From positions 288,732 to 352,731 of the forward strand of contig NZ_UUPU01000109.1 in assembly GCF_900591205.1 (NCBI RefSeq): a DNA stretch of 64,000 nucleotides. The letters are read 5' to 3'. Positions 8,148-16,921 of the stretch are shown here, piece by piece (positions within the stretch are counted from its first letter, which is position 1; each line of letters starts with the position of its first letter). This DNA is from Pseudomonas viridiflava (GTDB taxonomy: Bacteria > Pseudomonadota > Gammaproteobacteria > Pseudomonadales > Pseudomonadaceae). A program made the translations under genes and the position numbers. The notes beneath the pieces are model-generated. The model was not told where the DNA came from and did no database searches. It was given only the letters and a program-made list of their open reading frames with translations.

Positions 8148-8771
8148 ATGACGATTCGTGCTGTAGTTTTTGATTTCGGCGGTGTGCTGTTCGACTGGAA
8201 CCCCCAGCACCTGTATCGCAAGCTGATTGCCGACGATCACGAGCGGCAGTGGTTCCTCGATAACATCTGCACCCAAGCCTGGAACACCGAGCAGGACGCC
8301 GGGCGTGCCCTGGCCGATGGCACGCGCAGCCTGATCGCTGAATACCCGCACCACGAAGCCTTGATCCAAGCCTATTACGACCGTTGGCACGAAATGCTGC
8401 GCGGCCCGTTGCCCGAAGGCGTGGCGATTCTCGAGGCATTGCATCAGGCCGATATGCCACTGTTCGGGCTCACCAACTGGTCCGCCGAAACATTTCCCTA
8501 CGCACGCGCCAATTACCCGTTCCTGCAGTGTCTGCGCGATATCGTGGTGTCCGGCGAGCTGAAGCTGATCAAGCCGGATGCGGCGATCTACCACGCCAGC
8601 CTGGCTCAGGTACGCGCCCACCTGCCGGATATCCAGCCGGCGCAAGTGGTGTTTATCGACGATGTCGCTGGCAATATCGAAGCCGCTGCTGCCCTTGGCT
8701 GGCAAGGCATTCACCATGTATCGGCCGAGCGCACTGCTGCACGCTTGCGCGAGTTGGGTGTGAGCTTCTAG
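8148..8771 (+). CDS. HAD-superfamily (subclass IA) hydrolase
   Basis: This 207-residue protein has the four HAD motifs: motif I VVFDFGGVLFDW near residue 6 (Asp nucleophile), motif II FGLTNWS, motif III lysine in LKLIKPD, and motif IV VVFIDDVAGN. The small alpha-helical cap between motifs I and II fits the YihX-like sugar phosphatases, so a phosphorylated metabolite is the likely substrate. GGAGG precedes the ATG by a few bases. Its stop overlaps the stop of the convergent LysR gene. Confidence 0.83.
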   Translation: MTIRAVVFDFGGVLFDWNPQHLYRKLIADDHERQWFLDNICTQAWNTEQDAGRALADGTRSLIAEYPHHEALIQAYYDRWHEMLRGPLPEGVAILEALHQADMPLFGLTNWSAETFPYARANYPFLQCLRDIVVSGELKLIKPDAAIYHASLAQVRAHLPDIQPAQVVFIDDVAGNIEAAAALGWQGIHHVSAERTAARLRELGVSF

Positions 8772-9673
8772 CGTGCCCACTTTTCCATGGCGAAATCCAC
8801 AAATGCACGCAATTTGGGCAGGCGGTAGCGATCCTGTCTATAGAGCAGATGCATGGGGCGGCTGGGCAGTTGATAGGTGGTTAACAAGGCCAGCAGTTTG
8901 CCGCTCTCCAGGTCCGGTTGCACCAGGGCATCGGCCAGCATGATGATGCCCATGCCGTTTACGGCCGCCTGGCGCAAGCCTTGCGAGCTGTTGATGGTCA
9001 ATGAGCCGGCGACCGGAACCTCTACCTCGCCTTCATCGCCGGTCATGCGCCAGAGTTTGTCGGTGTCACGCCAGTTGTCGGTCGCGGGGTAAGCGAACGC
9101 CAGGCAGTCGTGATGCTGCAGGTCATCGGGCGTTTGCGGAGTGCCACGTCGCGCCAGGTAGGCAGGTGATGCGCAGAGGGTGAGGGTGTAAGCCTGCATG
9201 GGCCTGGCGATCAGGCTGGAGGTTTCCAGTTCGCCGAGGCGTATCGCCACGTCGAAGCCGCTGTCGACCAGGTCCACTCGCTCATTGCTCAGCCCTACGT
9301 ACAGGTTGATCTGCGGGTAACGCCTGGAAAATTCGCTCAGGGCGGGTGTCAGACGTTCGGTGCCGAACACCGGTGGGGCGGTGATGCGCAGGGTGCCCCT
9401 TGGCACGTCGCTGTGGGCTTGTTCGGCGAGTTGCTCGGAGTCGGCCACCAGCCCCAGCACTTCCAGACAGCGCTGGTAATACTGCCCGCCGAATTCGGTG
9501 AGGCTTTGTTTGCGGGTGGTGCGCTTGAGCAGGCTGACACCCAATCGTTGCTCCAGGGCGCGCAAGTGATTGCCTACCATGGTGGTCGATATCCCACAGG
9601 CTTGGGCGGCGGCGGTCATGCTGCCGGTCTCCACCACCTTCACGTACACCGACATCGCCTGGAATAAATCCAT
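8768..9673 (-). CDS. LysR-family transcriptional regulator
   Basis: From the start MDLFQAMSVYVKVVETGS the protein is 301 residues. Residues 1-60 carry the winged HTH (MTAAAQACGISTTMVGNHLRALEQRLG), and the remainder is the effector domain with RFG-free variant text such as TLRITAPPVFGTERL. It resembles the large LysR branch that regulates small dehydrogenases and drug efflux. The divergent gene at 9777 (aminotransferase) is 103 bp away and is the natural candidate target. The signal is unknown. Confidence 0.85.
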   Translation of the reverse strand: MDLFQAMSVYVKVVETGSMTAAAQACGISTTMVGNHLRALEQRLGVSLLKRTTRKQSLTEFGGQYYQRCLEVLGLVADSEQLAEQAHSDVPRGTLRITAPPVFGTERLTPALSEFSRRYPQINLYVGLSNERVDLVDSGFDVAIRLGELETSSLIARPMQAYTLTLCASPAYLARRGTPQTPDDLQHHDCLAFAYPATDNWRDTDKLWRMTGDEGEVEVPVAGSLTINSSQGLRQAAVNGMGIIMLADALVQPDLESGKLLALLTTYQLPSRPMHLLYRQDRYRLPKLRAFVDFAMEKWAR

Positions 9674-9776
9674 TATCAATCTCTGGTTTAAAGTCATTGC
9701 AGTAATTTGCAGTTTATCCAGCTCAGGTGGCTAACGATACTGCAGCCATCATAACGATGCACTGGAGCCCGCCACC

Positions 9777-10946
9777 ATGACTGCCGCCTGCCTGATGACC
9801 ACTTACCAACCCCTGGCCTTAAGTTTTACCCGTGGCCTGGGCACGCGCCTGTGGGACCAGCAGGGCCGTGAATACCTGGACGCGGTGGCCGGTGTGGCGA
9901 TGACCAATGTCGGGCATTCCCACCCCCGTTTGGTGAAGGCCATCAGCGAGCAGGCCGGCTTGCTGTTGCACACCTCCAACCTCTACAGCATCGACTGGCA
10001 ACAGCGCCTGGCCCAGCGCCTGGCACAGTTATCCGGCCTGGACCGGGCCTTTTTCAATAACTCCGGCGCCGAGGCCAACGAGACGGCGCTGAAACTGGCG
10101 CGCTTGCACGGTTGGAAAAAAGGCATTGAGCAGCCGTTGGTGGTAGTCATGGAAAATGCCTTTCATGGCCGCACGCTGGGCACCATGGCGGCCAGCGATG
10201 GCCCTTCGGTGCGGTTGGGGTTCCAGCGCCTGCCGGGGGATTTTCTCAAGGTTGGCTTTGGTGATCGGGTGGCACTGGAGGCGATTACCGCGCAATTCGG
10301 AGCGCGTATCGCCGCGGTGTTGCTGGAGCCGATCCAGGGCGAAAGTGGTGTGCTGCCCGCACCGGCCGGTTATTTGAAGGCCCTGCGCGAGCACTGCACC
10401 CGTCACGGCTGGCTGATGATGCTCGACGAGATCCAGACCGGCATCGGCCGCACCGGCGCATGGTTTGCCTTCCAGCATGAAGGCATCGTGCCGGACGTGA
10501 TGACCCTGGCCAAAGGCCTCGGCAACGGCGTGCCCATCGGCGCCTGCCTGGCCCGGGCCGCCGTGGCCCAGTTGTTTACCCCCGGCAGCCACGGCAGCAC
10601 CTTTGGCGGTAACCCGCTGGCGTGCCGGGTGGGCTGTACCGTGCTGGAGATAATCGAAGAGCAAGGTTTGCTGCAGAACGCTGCCGTTCAGGGCGAGCGT
10701 TTGCTGGCGCGGTTGCGGGTTGAGTTGAGCGAGCACCCGCAGGTGCTGGCGATTCGCGGGCAGGGCTTGATGATCGGTATCGAGTTGGCCAGCCCGTACC
10801 GCGACCTGGCGCAGCGTGCGGCGCAGGAGCATGGGCTGTTGATCAATGTCACGCGGGGCAAAATCATTCGCCTGCTGCCGCCGCTGACGCTGGATGCCAA
10901 GGAGGTCGAAATGATCGTGCGGGCTATCACTCGACTACTGGATTGA
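9777..10946 (+). CDS. Class III PLP-dependent aminotransferase, acetylornithine aminotransferase-like
   Basis: The 389-residue protein is an ArgD/acetylornithine-type aminotransferase. It has NNSGAEANETALKLAR (phosphate binding), AFHGRTLGTM, LDEIQTGIGRTG (the Asp that holds the PLP pyridine nitrogen) and TLAKGLGNGVPIGA with the Schiff-base lysine. Length and motifs match enzymes that transfer the omega-amino group of acetylornithine, succinylornithine or related diamines to 2-oxoglutarate. It is unlinked to other arginine genes and faces its own LysR regulator, so it may be a catabolic or accessory paralog and not the main argD. GGAG lies nine bases before the ATG. Confidence 0.85.
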   Translation: MTAACLMTTYQPLALSFTRGLGTRLWDQQGREYLDAVAGVAMTNVGHSHPRLVKAISEQAGLLLHTSNLYSIDWQQRLAQRLAQLSGLDRAFFNNSGAEANETALKLARLHGWKKGIEQPLVVVMENAFHGRTLGTMAASDGPSVRLGFQRLPGDFLKVGFGDRVALEAITAQFGARIAAVLLEPIQGESGVLPAPAGYLKALREHCTRHGWLMMLDEIQTGIGRTGAWFAFQHEGIVPDVMTLAKGLGNGVPIGACLARAAVAQLFTPGSHGSTFGGNPLACRVGCTVLEIIEEQGLLQNAAVQGERLLARLRVELSEHPQVLAIRGQGLMIGIELASPYRDLAQRAAQEHGLLINVTRGKIIRLLPPLTLDAKEVEMIVRAITRLLD

Positions 10947-10969
10947 AATGCGATCAACATGTGGGGTTT

Positions 10970-11881
10970 TCAGAGATCTGGGCCATTCAGCCACTCCTGA
11001 TTCAGGGTTGGCGTATCCCCCAGATACTCCAGCAACCACGCCATCGCCGGGGACAGTTTGTTCTGCGCCCAGGCCACGCACGACGGGCTGGCCGGGAACG
11101 GCCGGCTCAATTGCAGCGCCACCAGCTCGCCACGTTCGATCCACGGCAGCACCTGATGCGCTGGCGCCATGCCGACGCACAGGCCGTCGCGCAAGCAGTC
11201 GATGGCCGAGGCCCAGTTGGGCACTACCAACCGGCGCTGGTTATCCAGGGTCCAGGTGTCGCGCTTGGGCAGGTTGCGTGAGGTGTCGGTCATGCACAGC
11301 GACGCGAACGGGCGCAGTTGGTCATCGCTGAGCAAGCCTTGCTCACTCGCCAACGGGTGCCGCGCACTGACCACGCACAACCAGTTCAACAAGCCCATGT
11401 CGCGAAAAGTGAAGTGGCTGGCGACCGGCACCGCACTGGTGGCGCCGATCACGATATCGGTGCGTTCATCCGCCAGGGCATCCCACACGCCGTTATATAC
11501 CTCGTACTCCAGCAGCAATTCCACCTCGGGAAACTGCCGATAGAAATCCAGCACCAACTGCCGGCAGCGCTGGGGTTTGACGATGGAGTCCACCGCCACC
11601 TTCAACTGGCCGCTCCAGCCATTGGCCACCTGCTGGCACAAACGCCGTGTGCCGAGCATTTTTTTCATCACGCCACGGGCTTCGTCGATAAACAGACGCC
11701 CGGCCGGGGTCAACTCCACATCGCGGTGACGCCGTACAAACAGTGGCACCGCCAGCCATTCTTCGAGCTGACGCACCGTATAACTGATGGCCGACGGCAC
11801 GCGGTGCAATTCCTGGGCGGCGGCGCTGAAGCTGCCATGGCGCGCTACCGCATCGACTACATCCAGGGAGTATTCGGACCA
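10970..11881 (-). CDS. punR: Purine-nucleoside-responsive LysR regulator PunR
   Basis: Starting at MWSEYSLDVVDAVARHGSF this 303-residue regulator matches, from memory, E. coli PunR (YdhB) along its whole length. Matching segments include AAAQELHRVPSAISYTVRQL in the HTH and LLEYLGDTPTLNQEWL at the C-terminus. PunR activates the divergent transporter gene punC, and the same divergent arrangement is seen here with punC at 12007. It is thought to sense purine nucleosides such as adenosine. An ATG 18 bases upstream (11899) is possible but is absent from E. coli PunR. Confidence 0.85.
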   Translation of the reverse strand, partial: WSEYSLDVVDAVARHGSFSAAAQELHRVPSAISYTVRQLEEWLAVPLFVRRHRDVELTPAGRLFIDEARGVMKKMLGTRRLCQQVANGWSGQLKVAVDSIVKPQRCRQLVLDFYRQFPEVELLLEYEVYNGVWDALADERTDIVIGATSAVPVASHFTFRDMGLLNWLCVVSARHPLASEQGLLSDDQLRPFASLCMTDTSRNLPKRDTWTLDNQRRLVVPNWASAIDCLRDGLCVGMAPAHQVLPWIERGELVALQLSRPFPASPSCVAWAQNKLSPAMAWLLEYLGDTPTLNQEWLNGPDL

Positions 11882-11895
11882 CATGACGAGTGCCT

Positions 11896-11908
11896 TCAAA
11901 ATATTTGA
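11896..11908. promoter_or_regulatory. Possible PunR site (T-N11-A dyad)
   Basis: TCAAAATATTTGA fits the LysR T-N11-A pattern with a near-palindromic AT core. It lies 15-27 bases before the punR start in the punR-punC intergenic region. An autoregulatory role is inference. Confidence 0.3.
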
Positions 11909-12006
11909 TCAGAGCTTCCAATTATTATCGCTTCACACTAAATCTGTCAGCTTCATAATGGGCGCCAGTCAGCAAATAGTTTGATGGCAGGATCTACAAG
12001 GCTTCA

Positions 12007-13197
12007 ATGAAAAATTCTTTTGGTTTCACCTGGTATCTGGCGGGACTGAGCATGCTCGGTTATCTCGCCATGGACATGTACTTGCCCGCCTTCGGCGCCA
12101 TGGGCGAGCAGTTGCAGATTGGCGCAGGCGCGGTGGGCGCCAGCTTGAGTATTTTCCTCGCAGGCTTCGCCGTTGGGCAGTTGCTGTGGGGGCCGTTGTC
12201 CGACCGCCTGGGGCGCAAGCCGATCCTGCTCGCGGGCCTGAGCCTGTTTGTGCTCGGCTGCGCGGGGATGTTCTGGGTCGAGACCGCGCCGCAGTTGCTG
12301 GCCTTGCGCTTTATGCAAGCGATTGGCGTGTGTTCCGCCGCCGTGAGCTGGCAGGCGCTGGTGATCGACCGCTACCCGGCCGACAAGGCACACCGCGTAT
12401 TCGCCAGCATCATGCCGTTGATGTCGCTCTCGCCGGCGCTGGCGCCGCTGTTGGGGGCGATGGTGTTGAACCACTTCGGCTGGCAGGCGATTTTCGGTGT
12501 GTTGCTGGGTGTATCGCTGCTGTTGCTGTTGCCGACATTGTTCCTGCGCAAGCTGCCGAAACGTCAGGCAGAGGAGGGCGAAGCTACGCGCCTTGGTTAT
12601 GGGCAGTTGCTCACCTCCCGAGTGTTCACCGGCAACGTGATGATTTTTGCCGCGTGCTCGGCCAGTTTCTTCGCCTGGCTTACCGCCTCGCCGTTCATCC
12701 TGGGCGATATGGGCTACAGCCCAAATGACATCGGCCTGAGCTACGTGCTGCCGACCCTGGCGTTTCTGGTGGGTGGCTACAGCTGCCGCAGCGCCTTGCA
12801 GCGTTTCCAGGGCAAGACCTTGCTGCCCTGGTTGCTGCTGGCCTATTGCGTGAGCATGGTGGCGTTGTACCTGGTGGCGACCTTGACCGTGCCGACCCTC
12901 ACCACCTTGTTGATTCCGTTCTGCCTGATGGCCCTGGTCAACGGCGCCAGCTACCCGATTGTGGTGGCGAATGCGCTGATGCCGTTTGCAGAAAACTCCG
13001 GCAAGGCGGCGGCGCTGCAAAACACCTTGCAACTGGGTCTGTGCTTTCTCAGCAGCCTGCTGGTGTCGTCGATGCTCGAGCAGCCGCTGCTGATTACCGT
13101 GATCGTGATGCTGGCGACCGCGCCGTTGGCTGTGTTGGGTTACTGGCTGGCGCGGCCGAAGGCTGACCGTAGCGAACTGGCAACGAATCTGAAGTGA
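12007..13197 (+). CDS. punC: MFS purine nucleoside transporter PunC (Bcr/CflA branch)
   Basis: This 396-residue, 12-helix protein opens with WYLAGLSMLGYLAMDMYLPA and has the MFS motif A between helices 2 and 3 (GPLSDRLGRKPILL). It matches my recollection of E. coli PunC (YdhC), including SIMPLMSLSPALAPLLG and ALVIDRYPADKAHR. PunC imports purine nucleosides such as adenosine in E. coli; older annotation would call it a Bcr/CflA drug exporter. The adjacent divergent punR and the Tsx-like channel and NCS2 permease nearby support a purine role. Confidence 0.82.
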   Translation: MKNSFGFTWYLAGLSMLGYLAMDMYLPAFGAMGEQLQIGAGAVGASLSIFLAGFAVGQLLWGPLSDRLGRKPILLAGLSLFVLGCAGMFWVETAPQLLALRFMQAIGVCSAAVSWQALVIDRYPADKAHRVFASIMPLMSLSPALAPLLGAMVLNHFGWQAIFGVLLGVSLLLLLPTLFLRKLPKRQAEEGEATRLGYGQLLTSRVFTGNVMIFAACSASFFAWLTASPFILGDMGYSPNDIGLSYVLPTLAFLVGGYSCRSALQRFQGKTLLPWLLLAYCVSMVALYLVATLTVPTLTTLLIPFCLMALVNGASYPIVVANALMPFAENSGKAAALQNTLQLGLCFLSSLLVSSMLEQPLLITVIVMLATAPLAVLGYWLARPKADRSELATNLK

Positions 13198-13212
13198 CAG
13201 TCCGATCAAAAA

Positions 13213-13299
13213 TGTGGGAGCTGGCTTGCCTGCGATAGCATCGCCTCGGTGTAGCTGATACGCCGAGTTGCCTGCATCGCAGGCACGCCAGCGCCCACA
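13213..13299. repeat. REPIN, GTGGGAGCTGGCTTGC type
   Basis: Arms of 24 bp at 13213-13236 and 13276-13299 differ by two bases. The GTGGGAG ends face outward. It lies between the convergent punC and Tsx-like genes, where it may double as a bidirectional terminator. Confidence 0.85.
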
Positions 13300-13321
13300 G
13301 TTGCATTGGGTTTCTTCAGGG

Positions 13322-14155
13322 TTAGAAGGTTACTTCCATGTTGACCGTCGGGGTTGATGTGCGGGTGCCCCGCCCGCCGTCCACGCCGAACTTGTTATGC
13401 CAATACTCGTAACCCACCCCCAGATACAGGTTCGGCTTTACGTTTTTACCCGGCCGCACCGCCACCATCAGCGCGGTGCGCATCAGCGCTTCCGGTGCGG
13501 TGTCGCGGCCATGGTAATCCTCGCCCTTTTCCCCGACGTAATTGATAAACCCCTGGAATTTCGCCGCATGGCTGGCGATCTCGAATGGGCGCATCCACGT
13601 CAGATTTAGCAGGTAGGTGTCGTCAAAGGTGTGGTTCGACTCCTGCGCCCCAGGGATGCCGGTGTGGTTGCGTTCCTTGTAGTACATCAGGCTCAGGTCC
13701 AGCACACCGACGGTGTTGAATTTCAGGGTGGGGCCGATCACCAGGGCGCGCTTTTTCGCCGACGCAACGTTGTTGTTACGGTTGGCATCGAAGCCCAGAG
13801 TCAGCGCGTAATCCTTGATCAGGCCGGTGCCCAGCGGCACATCGAACACGCGTGAGGCATATAACTGGTGCCGATACACCGCGTACACCTCACTGCCTCC
13901 GTGTTCGGTGCCCTTGCGCGGGTCGCGGCTGTCGGACAGGAACACATCGAGGTTCAGGAAGTTGCTGCCGTACCGGTAGCCGCTGGCGTGGGTGAAACTG
14001 TAGATCCGCTTGCTGAATTCATCGGGGTTATTCGGGTTGGTGAACTGCTGCCCGTAGCGAAATCCTACGCTGTTGTTCATCCACTCCACCGCGACGGCCT
14101 CCCCGCCGCCGAGAAGGGTGAGGGCGACGGTGGCTCCCTGTAAGGCTCTTTTCAT
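13322..14155 (-). CDS. Tsx/OmpK-like outer membrane nucleoside channel
   Basis: The 277-residue protein has a signal peptide (about 22 residues ending EAVA-VEW) and then repeated amphipathic beta-strand segments ending in the aromatic C-terminal strand TPTVNMEVTF. The opening WMNNSVGFRYGQQFTNP fits the Tsx/OmpK nucleoside-specific channel family (about 12 strands). Such proteins let nucleosides cross the outer membrane. The divergent gene is an NCS2 nucleobase permease, so the pair would supply outer and inner membrane steps for purines. The family call is from pattern and context. Confidence 0.72.
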   Translation of the reverse strand: MKRALQGATVALTLLGGGEAVAVEWMNNSVGFRYGQQFTNPNNPDEFSKRIYSFTHASGYRYGSNFLNLDVFLSDSRDPRKGTEHGGSEVYAVYRHQLYASRVFDVPLGTGLIKDYALTLGFDANRNNNVASAKKRALVIGPTLKFNTVGVLDLSLMYYKERNHTGIPGAQESNHTFDDTYLLNLTWMRPFEIASHAAKFQGFINYVGEKGEDYHGRDTAPEALMRTALMVAVRPGKNVKPNLYLGVGYEYWHNKFGVDGGRGTRTSTPTVNMEVTF

Positions 14156-14236
14156 TTTTATAGGTCCTTTGGCGTCCTGGCTTATTTCGGCCAGATTGTT
14201 TTTGTAACGCCGACGAAGGGTATCTTGTTCGATTGA

Positions 14237-14246
14237 TTGTATACAA
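14237..14246. promoter_or_regulatory. Perfect palindrome TTGTATACAA between channel and purine permease
   Basis: The 10-bp perfect palindrome lies in the 158-bp divergent promoter region, 82 bases from the channel start and 68 from the permease start. Its form (TTGTATACAA) resembles GntR-family operators. A single site could co-regulate both genes. The cognate regulator is not identified in the window. Confidence 0.4.
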
Positions 14247-14313
14247 CTCTATGGACATTCAGTCCAAACATTGAATACAGTGTTCGCACAACAAAAACAG
14301 AGAACCCCTCACC

Positions 14314-15816
14314 ATGACTATCCCGAAGGCGTCACCGCAGCGGCCAGAAGATGAGAATCTCGGCGTCGCCGCCAACATGGCTTACGGCCTGCAGCATGTG
14401 CTCACCATGTACGGCGGCATTGTCGCGGTGCCGTTGATCGTCGGCCAGGCGGCCGGGTTGTCGCCTGCGGATATCGGCCTGTTGATTGCCGCGTCGCTGT
14501 TTGCCGGTGGCCTGGCCACGCTGCTGCAAACCCTTGGCCTGCCGTTTTTCGGCTGCCAATTGCCGCTGGTGCAGGGCGTGTCGTTTGCCGGTGTGGCAAC
14601 CATGGTGGCGATTGTCGGCAGCGACGGCGCTGGCGGGTTGCCGGCGATTCTGGGGGCGGTGATGGCCGCGTCACTGATCGGGCTGCTGATCACCCCGGTG
14701 TTTTCGCGGATTACCAAGTTTTTCCCGCCGTTGGTCACCGGTATCGTGATTACCACCATCGGCCTGACCTTGATGCCCGTCGCTGCACGCTGGGCCATGG
14801 GCGGCAACAGCCGCGCGGCGGATTTTGGCAGCATGTCCAATATCGGCCTGGCGGCGCTGACCCTGGTGCTGGTGCTGCTATTGAGCAAGATTGGCAGCGC
14901 TACTATCTCGCGCTTGTCGATCCTGCTGGCGATGGTGATCGGCACGGTGATCGCGGTGTTCCTGGGCATGGCGGACTTCTCCGGCGTGACCCAGGGGCCG
15001 ATGTTCGGTTTCCCCACGCCTTTCCATTTCGGCATGCCAACCTTTCACGTGGCGGCGATCATTTCCATGTGCATCGTGGTGATGGTGACCCTGGTTGAAA
15101 CCTCAGCGGACATCCTGGCGGTGGGTGAGATCATCAACACCAAGGTCGACTCCAAACGCCTGGGCAACGGCCTGCGCGCCGATATGCTGTCGAGCATGTT
15201 CGCGCCGATCTTCGGCTCGTTCACCCAGAGTGCGTTCGCCCAGAACGTCGGCCTGGTGGCGGTTACCGGCGTGAAGAGCCGCTTTGTGGTGGCGACGGGC
15301 GGGGTAATTCTGGTGGTCCTGGGCCTGCTGCCGTTTATGGGGCGGGTGATTGCGGCGGTGCCGACCTCGGTGCTGGGCGGGGCCGGGATTGTGCTGTTCG
15401 GCACGGTGGCGGCCAGTGGTATTCGCACCCTGTCCAAAGTGGATTACCGCAACAACATGAACCTGATCATCGTCGCCACCAGCATCGGTTTCGGCATGAT
15501 CCCGATTGCCGCGCCAAGCTTCTACGATCACTTCCCCAGCTGGTTCGCGACCATTTTCCACTCGGGTATCAGTTCGTCGGCGATCATGGCGATCCTGCTG
15601 AACCTGGCATTCAACCATTTCACAGCGGGTAATTCGGACCAGCAGTCGGTGTTTGTGGCCGGGACCGAGCGCAGTTTGTGCTTTCGCGATGTGTCGCAAC
15701 TGCGTGACGGGGATTACTTCAGCGGCGGCAAGTTGTTTGATGCCGAGGGTAGGGAGATTCCGTTGGTGGCGGATGTGCCGAAGAGAACATCCAAGCCTGA
15801 GACGACTGAGGTCTGA
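14314..15816 (+). CDS. NCS2-family purine/uric acid permease
   Basis: This 500-residue protein has about 14 hydrophobic segments. NCS2 (nucleobase-ascorbate transporter) motifs are present: QHVLTMYGG in helix 1, QGVSFAGVATM in helix 3, and the signature region VETSADILAVGE followed by GSFTQSAFAQNVGLVAVTGV. NCS2 proteins are proton symporters for xanthine, uric acid or uracil. The FTQ-x-x-FAQN-x-G-L form fits the xanthine/uric acid (PbuX/UacT) branch. The C-terminal tail of about 50 residues is hydrophilic. Divergent from the Tsx-like channel. Confidence 0.87.
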   Translation: MTIPKASPQRPEDENLGVAANMAYGLQHVLTMYGGIVAVPLIVGQAAGLSPADIGLLIAASLFAGGLATLLQTLGLPFFGCQLPLVQGVSFAGVATMVAIVGSDGAGGLPAILGAVMAASLIGLLITPVFSRITKFFPPLVTGIVITTIGLTLMPVAARWAMGGNSRAADFGSMSNIGLAALTLVLVLLLSKIGSATISRLSILLAMVIGTVIAVFLGMADFSGVTQGPMFGFPTPFHFGMPTFHVAAIISMCIVVMVTLVETSADILAVGEIINTKVDSKRLGNGLRADMLSSMFAPIFGSFTQSAFAQNVGLVAVTGVKSRFVVATGGVILVVLGLLPFMGRVIAAVPTSVLGGAGIVLFGTVAASGIRTLSKVDYRNNMNLIIVATSIGFGMIPIAAPSFYDHFPSWFATIFHSGISSSAIMAILLNLAFNHFTAGNSDQQSVFVAGTERSLCFRDVSQLRDGDYFSGGKLFDAEGREIPLVADVPKRTSKPETTEV

Positions 15817-15819
15817 AAA

Positions 15820-15891
15820 TGTGGGAGCCGGCCTGCCTGCGATGGCGATTCTGAAACCACCACCGCTATCGCAGGCAAGCCAGCTCCCACA
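15820..15891. repeat. REPIN between convergent genes
   Basis: 24-bp arms at 15820-15843 and 15868-15891 with two mismatches and a 24-bp loop, GTGGGAG outward. It fills the space between the purine permease stop and the stop of the first pip gene. Confidence 0.85.
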
Positions 15892-15896
15892 CTGAT

Positions 15897-16829
15897 TTAG
15901 CCGGCTTTGAGTTCTTTGTAAGGCACCGAACACACCTCATCCAGAAACTTCACCACTGTCCCCATGCACGCTTGGCGTTCTTCCACGTGGGGCATGTGGC
16001 TGGAGTCTTCAAACAGCGCCCAGCGCACATCGGCGATTTCATCCAGGAACGGTTTGACCACCAGCGGCGTCGCCTCATCATGTCGGCCGGAGATCACCAG
16101 GGTCGGCACATTGATTTGCGACAGGCGGCCAATCGACTTCCAGTCCTTCAAGCTGCCGATCACATGGAACTCGGTCGGGCCACTCATGGCGTGGTACACC
16201 GTAGGGTCTGAGTCGACTTGGGCGAAAGTCCGCGCCACTTCTTCCGGCCACGGGTTGACCCGGCATACGTGGTGGTCATAGAACACCCGCGAGGCGGCGA
16301 GGTATTCCGGGTCCTGGAAGGTGCCGGCCGCTTCATGCTTGAGCAGGGTTTCATGCACACCTTCGGGCAATAACTTGCGCAGGCGGTTGGCTTCGCTGAC
16401 CCAGGTGCGCATGCACGTCGGCGAGTTGGCGGGGATAAAGGCGCGCAGGCCCTTGGGCTGCAGGATCGCGTGTTCGCTGCCGAGCATGCCGCCCCAGGAC
16501 TGGCCGAGGATCGCGTAGTTATCGCTGATCTGCAGGTGGTCCAGCAGGTTGTTCAGTTCGGCGAGGAACAGCTCGACGGTCCAGAAGGACGGGTCTTTGT
16601 CCGGCAAGTGGGTGGAGCGGCCGTTGCCCAGTTGGTCATAGTGGATGACGGCGTGACCACTGGCGGCGACGTCTTTGAAGGCGTCTACATAGTCGTGGGT
16701 GCAGCCCGGGCCGCCGTGGATAACCACCAGGGGGGTGCGGCCGCTGCAGAGGTCACCGGTGACGCGGAACCAGGTCTGGTAAGCGCCAAACGCCGCATAC
16801 CCTTCGCGGATTTTTTCGATGAATTCCAT
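15897..16829 (-). CDS. Proline iminopeptidase-like alpha/beta hydrolase (first pip gene)
   Basis: From MEFIEKIREGYAAFG the protein is 310 residues and belongs to the S33 peptidase group. It shows the oxyanion HGGPGCTHDY, the nucleophile elbow GQSWGGMLG, and the acid/His region GRHDEATP ... DSSHMPHVEE. These enzymes release N-terminal proline or other residues from small peptides, or act on related amides. It lies on the minus strand beyond pipR and has its own promoter dyad at 16890-16911. Starts further upstream (16865) add unconserved residues. It probably belongs to the same signalling/uptake system as the second pip gene at 17870. Confidence 0.85.
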   Translation of the reverse strand: MEFIEKIREGYAAFGAYQTWFRVTGDLCSGRTPLVVIHGGPGCTHDYVDAFKDVAASGHAVIHYDQLGNGRSTHLPDKDPSFWTVELFLAELNNLLDHLQISDNYAILGQSWGGMLGSEHAILQPKGLRAFIPANSPTCMRTWVSEANRLRKLLPEGVHETLLKHEAAGTFQDPEYLAASRVFYDHHVCRVNPWPEEVARTFAQVDSDPTVYHAMSGPTEFHVIGSLKDWKSIGRLSQINVPTLVISGRHDEATPLVVKPFLDEIADVRWALFEDSSHMPHVEERQACMGTVVKFLDEVCSVPYKELKAG

Positions 16830-16889
16830 TTCGTACCCTGCTCTGAAAAAAAGGATCAGGGACACGATAATGCGTGGGAGAAATTTAAG

Positions 16890-16911
16890 TAACTAGCAAA
16901 ACAGCTAGGTT
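16890..16911 (-). promoter_or_regulatory. Putative PipR box upstream of the first pip gene
   Basis: Read toward the gene it is AACCTA-N10-TAGTTA, 60 bases before the start codon. It shares the left half, the TGC preceding the right arm and the 10-bp spacer with the perfect dyad at 17766-17787. Assigning it to the LuxR regulator is inference. Confidence 0.5.
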
Positions 16912-16921
16912 TTTGCCGCGG

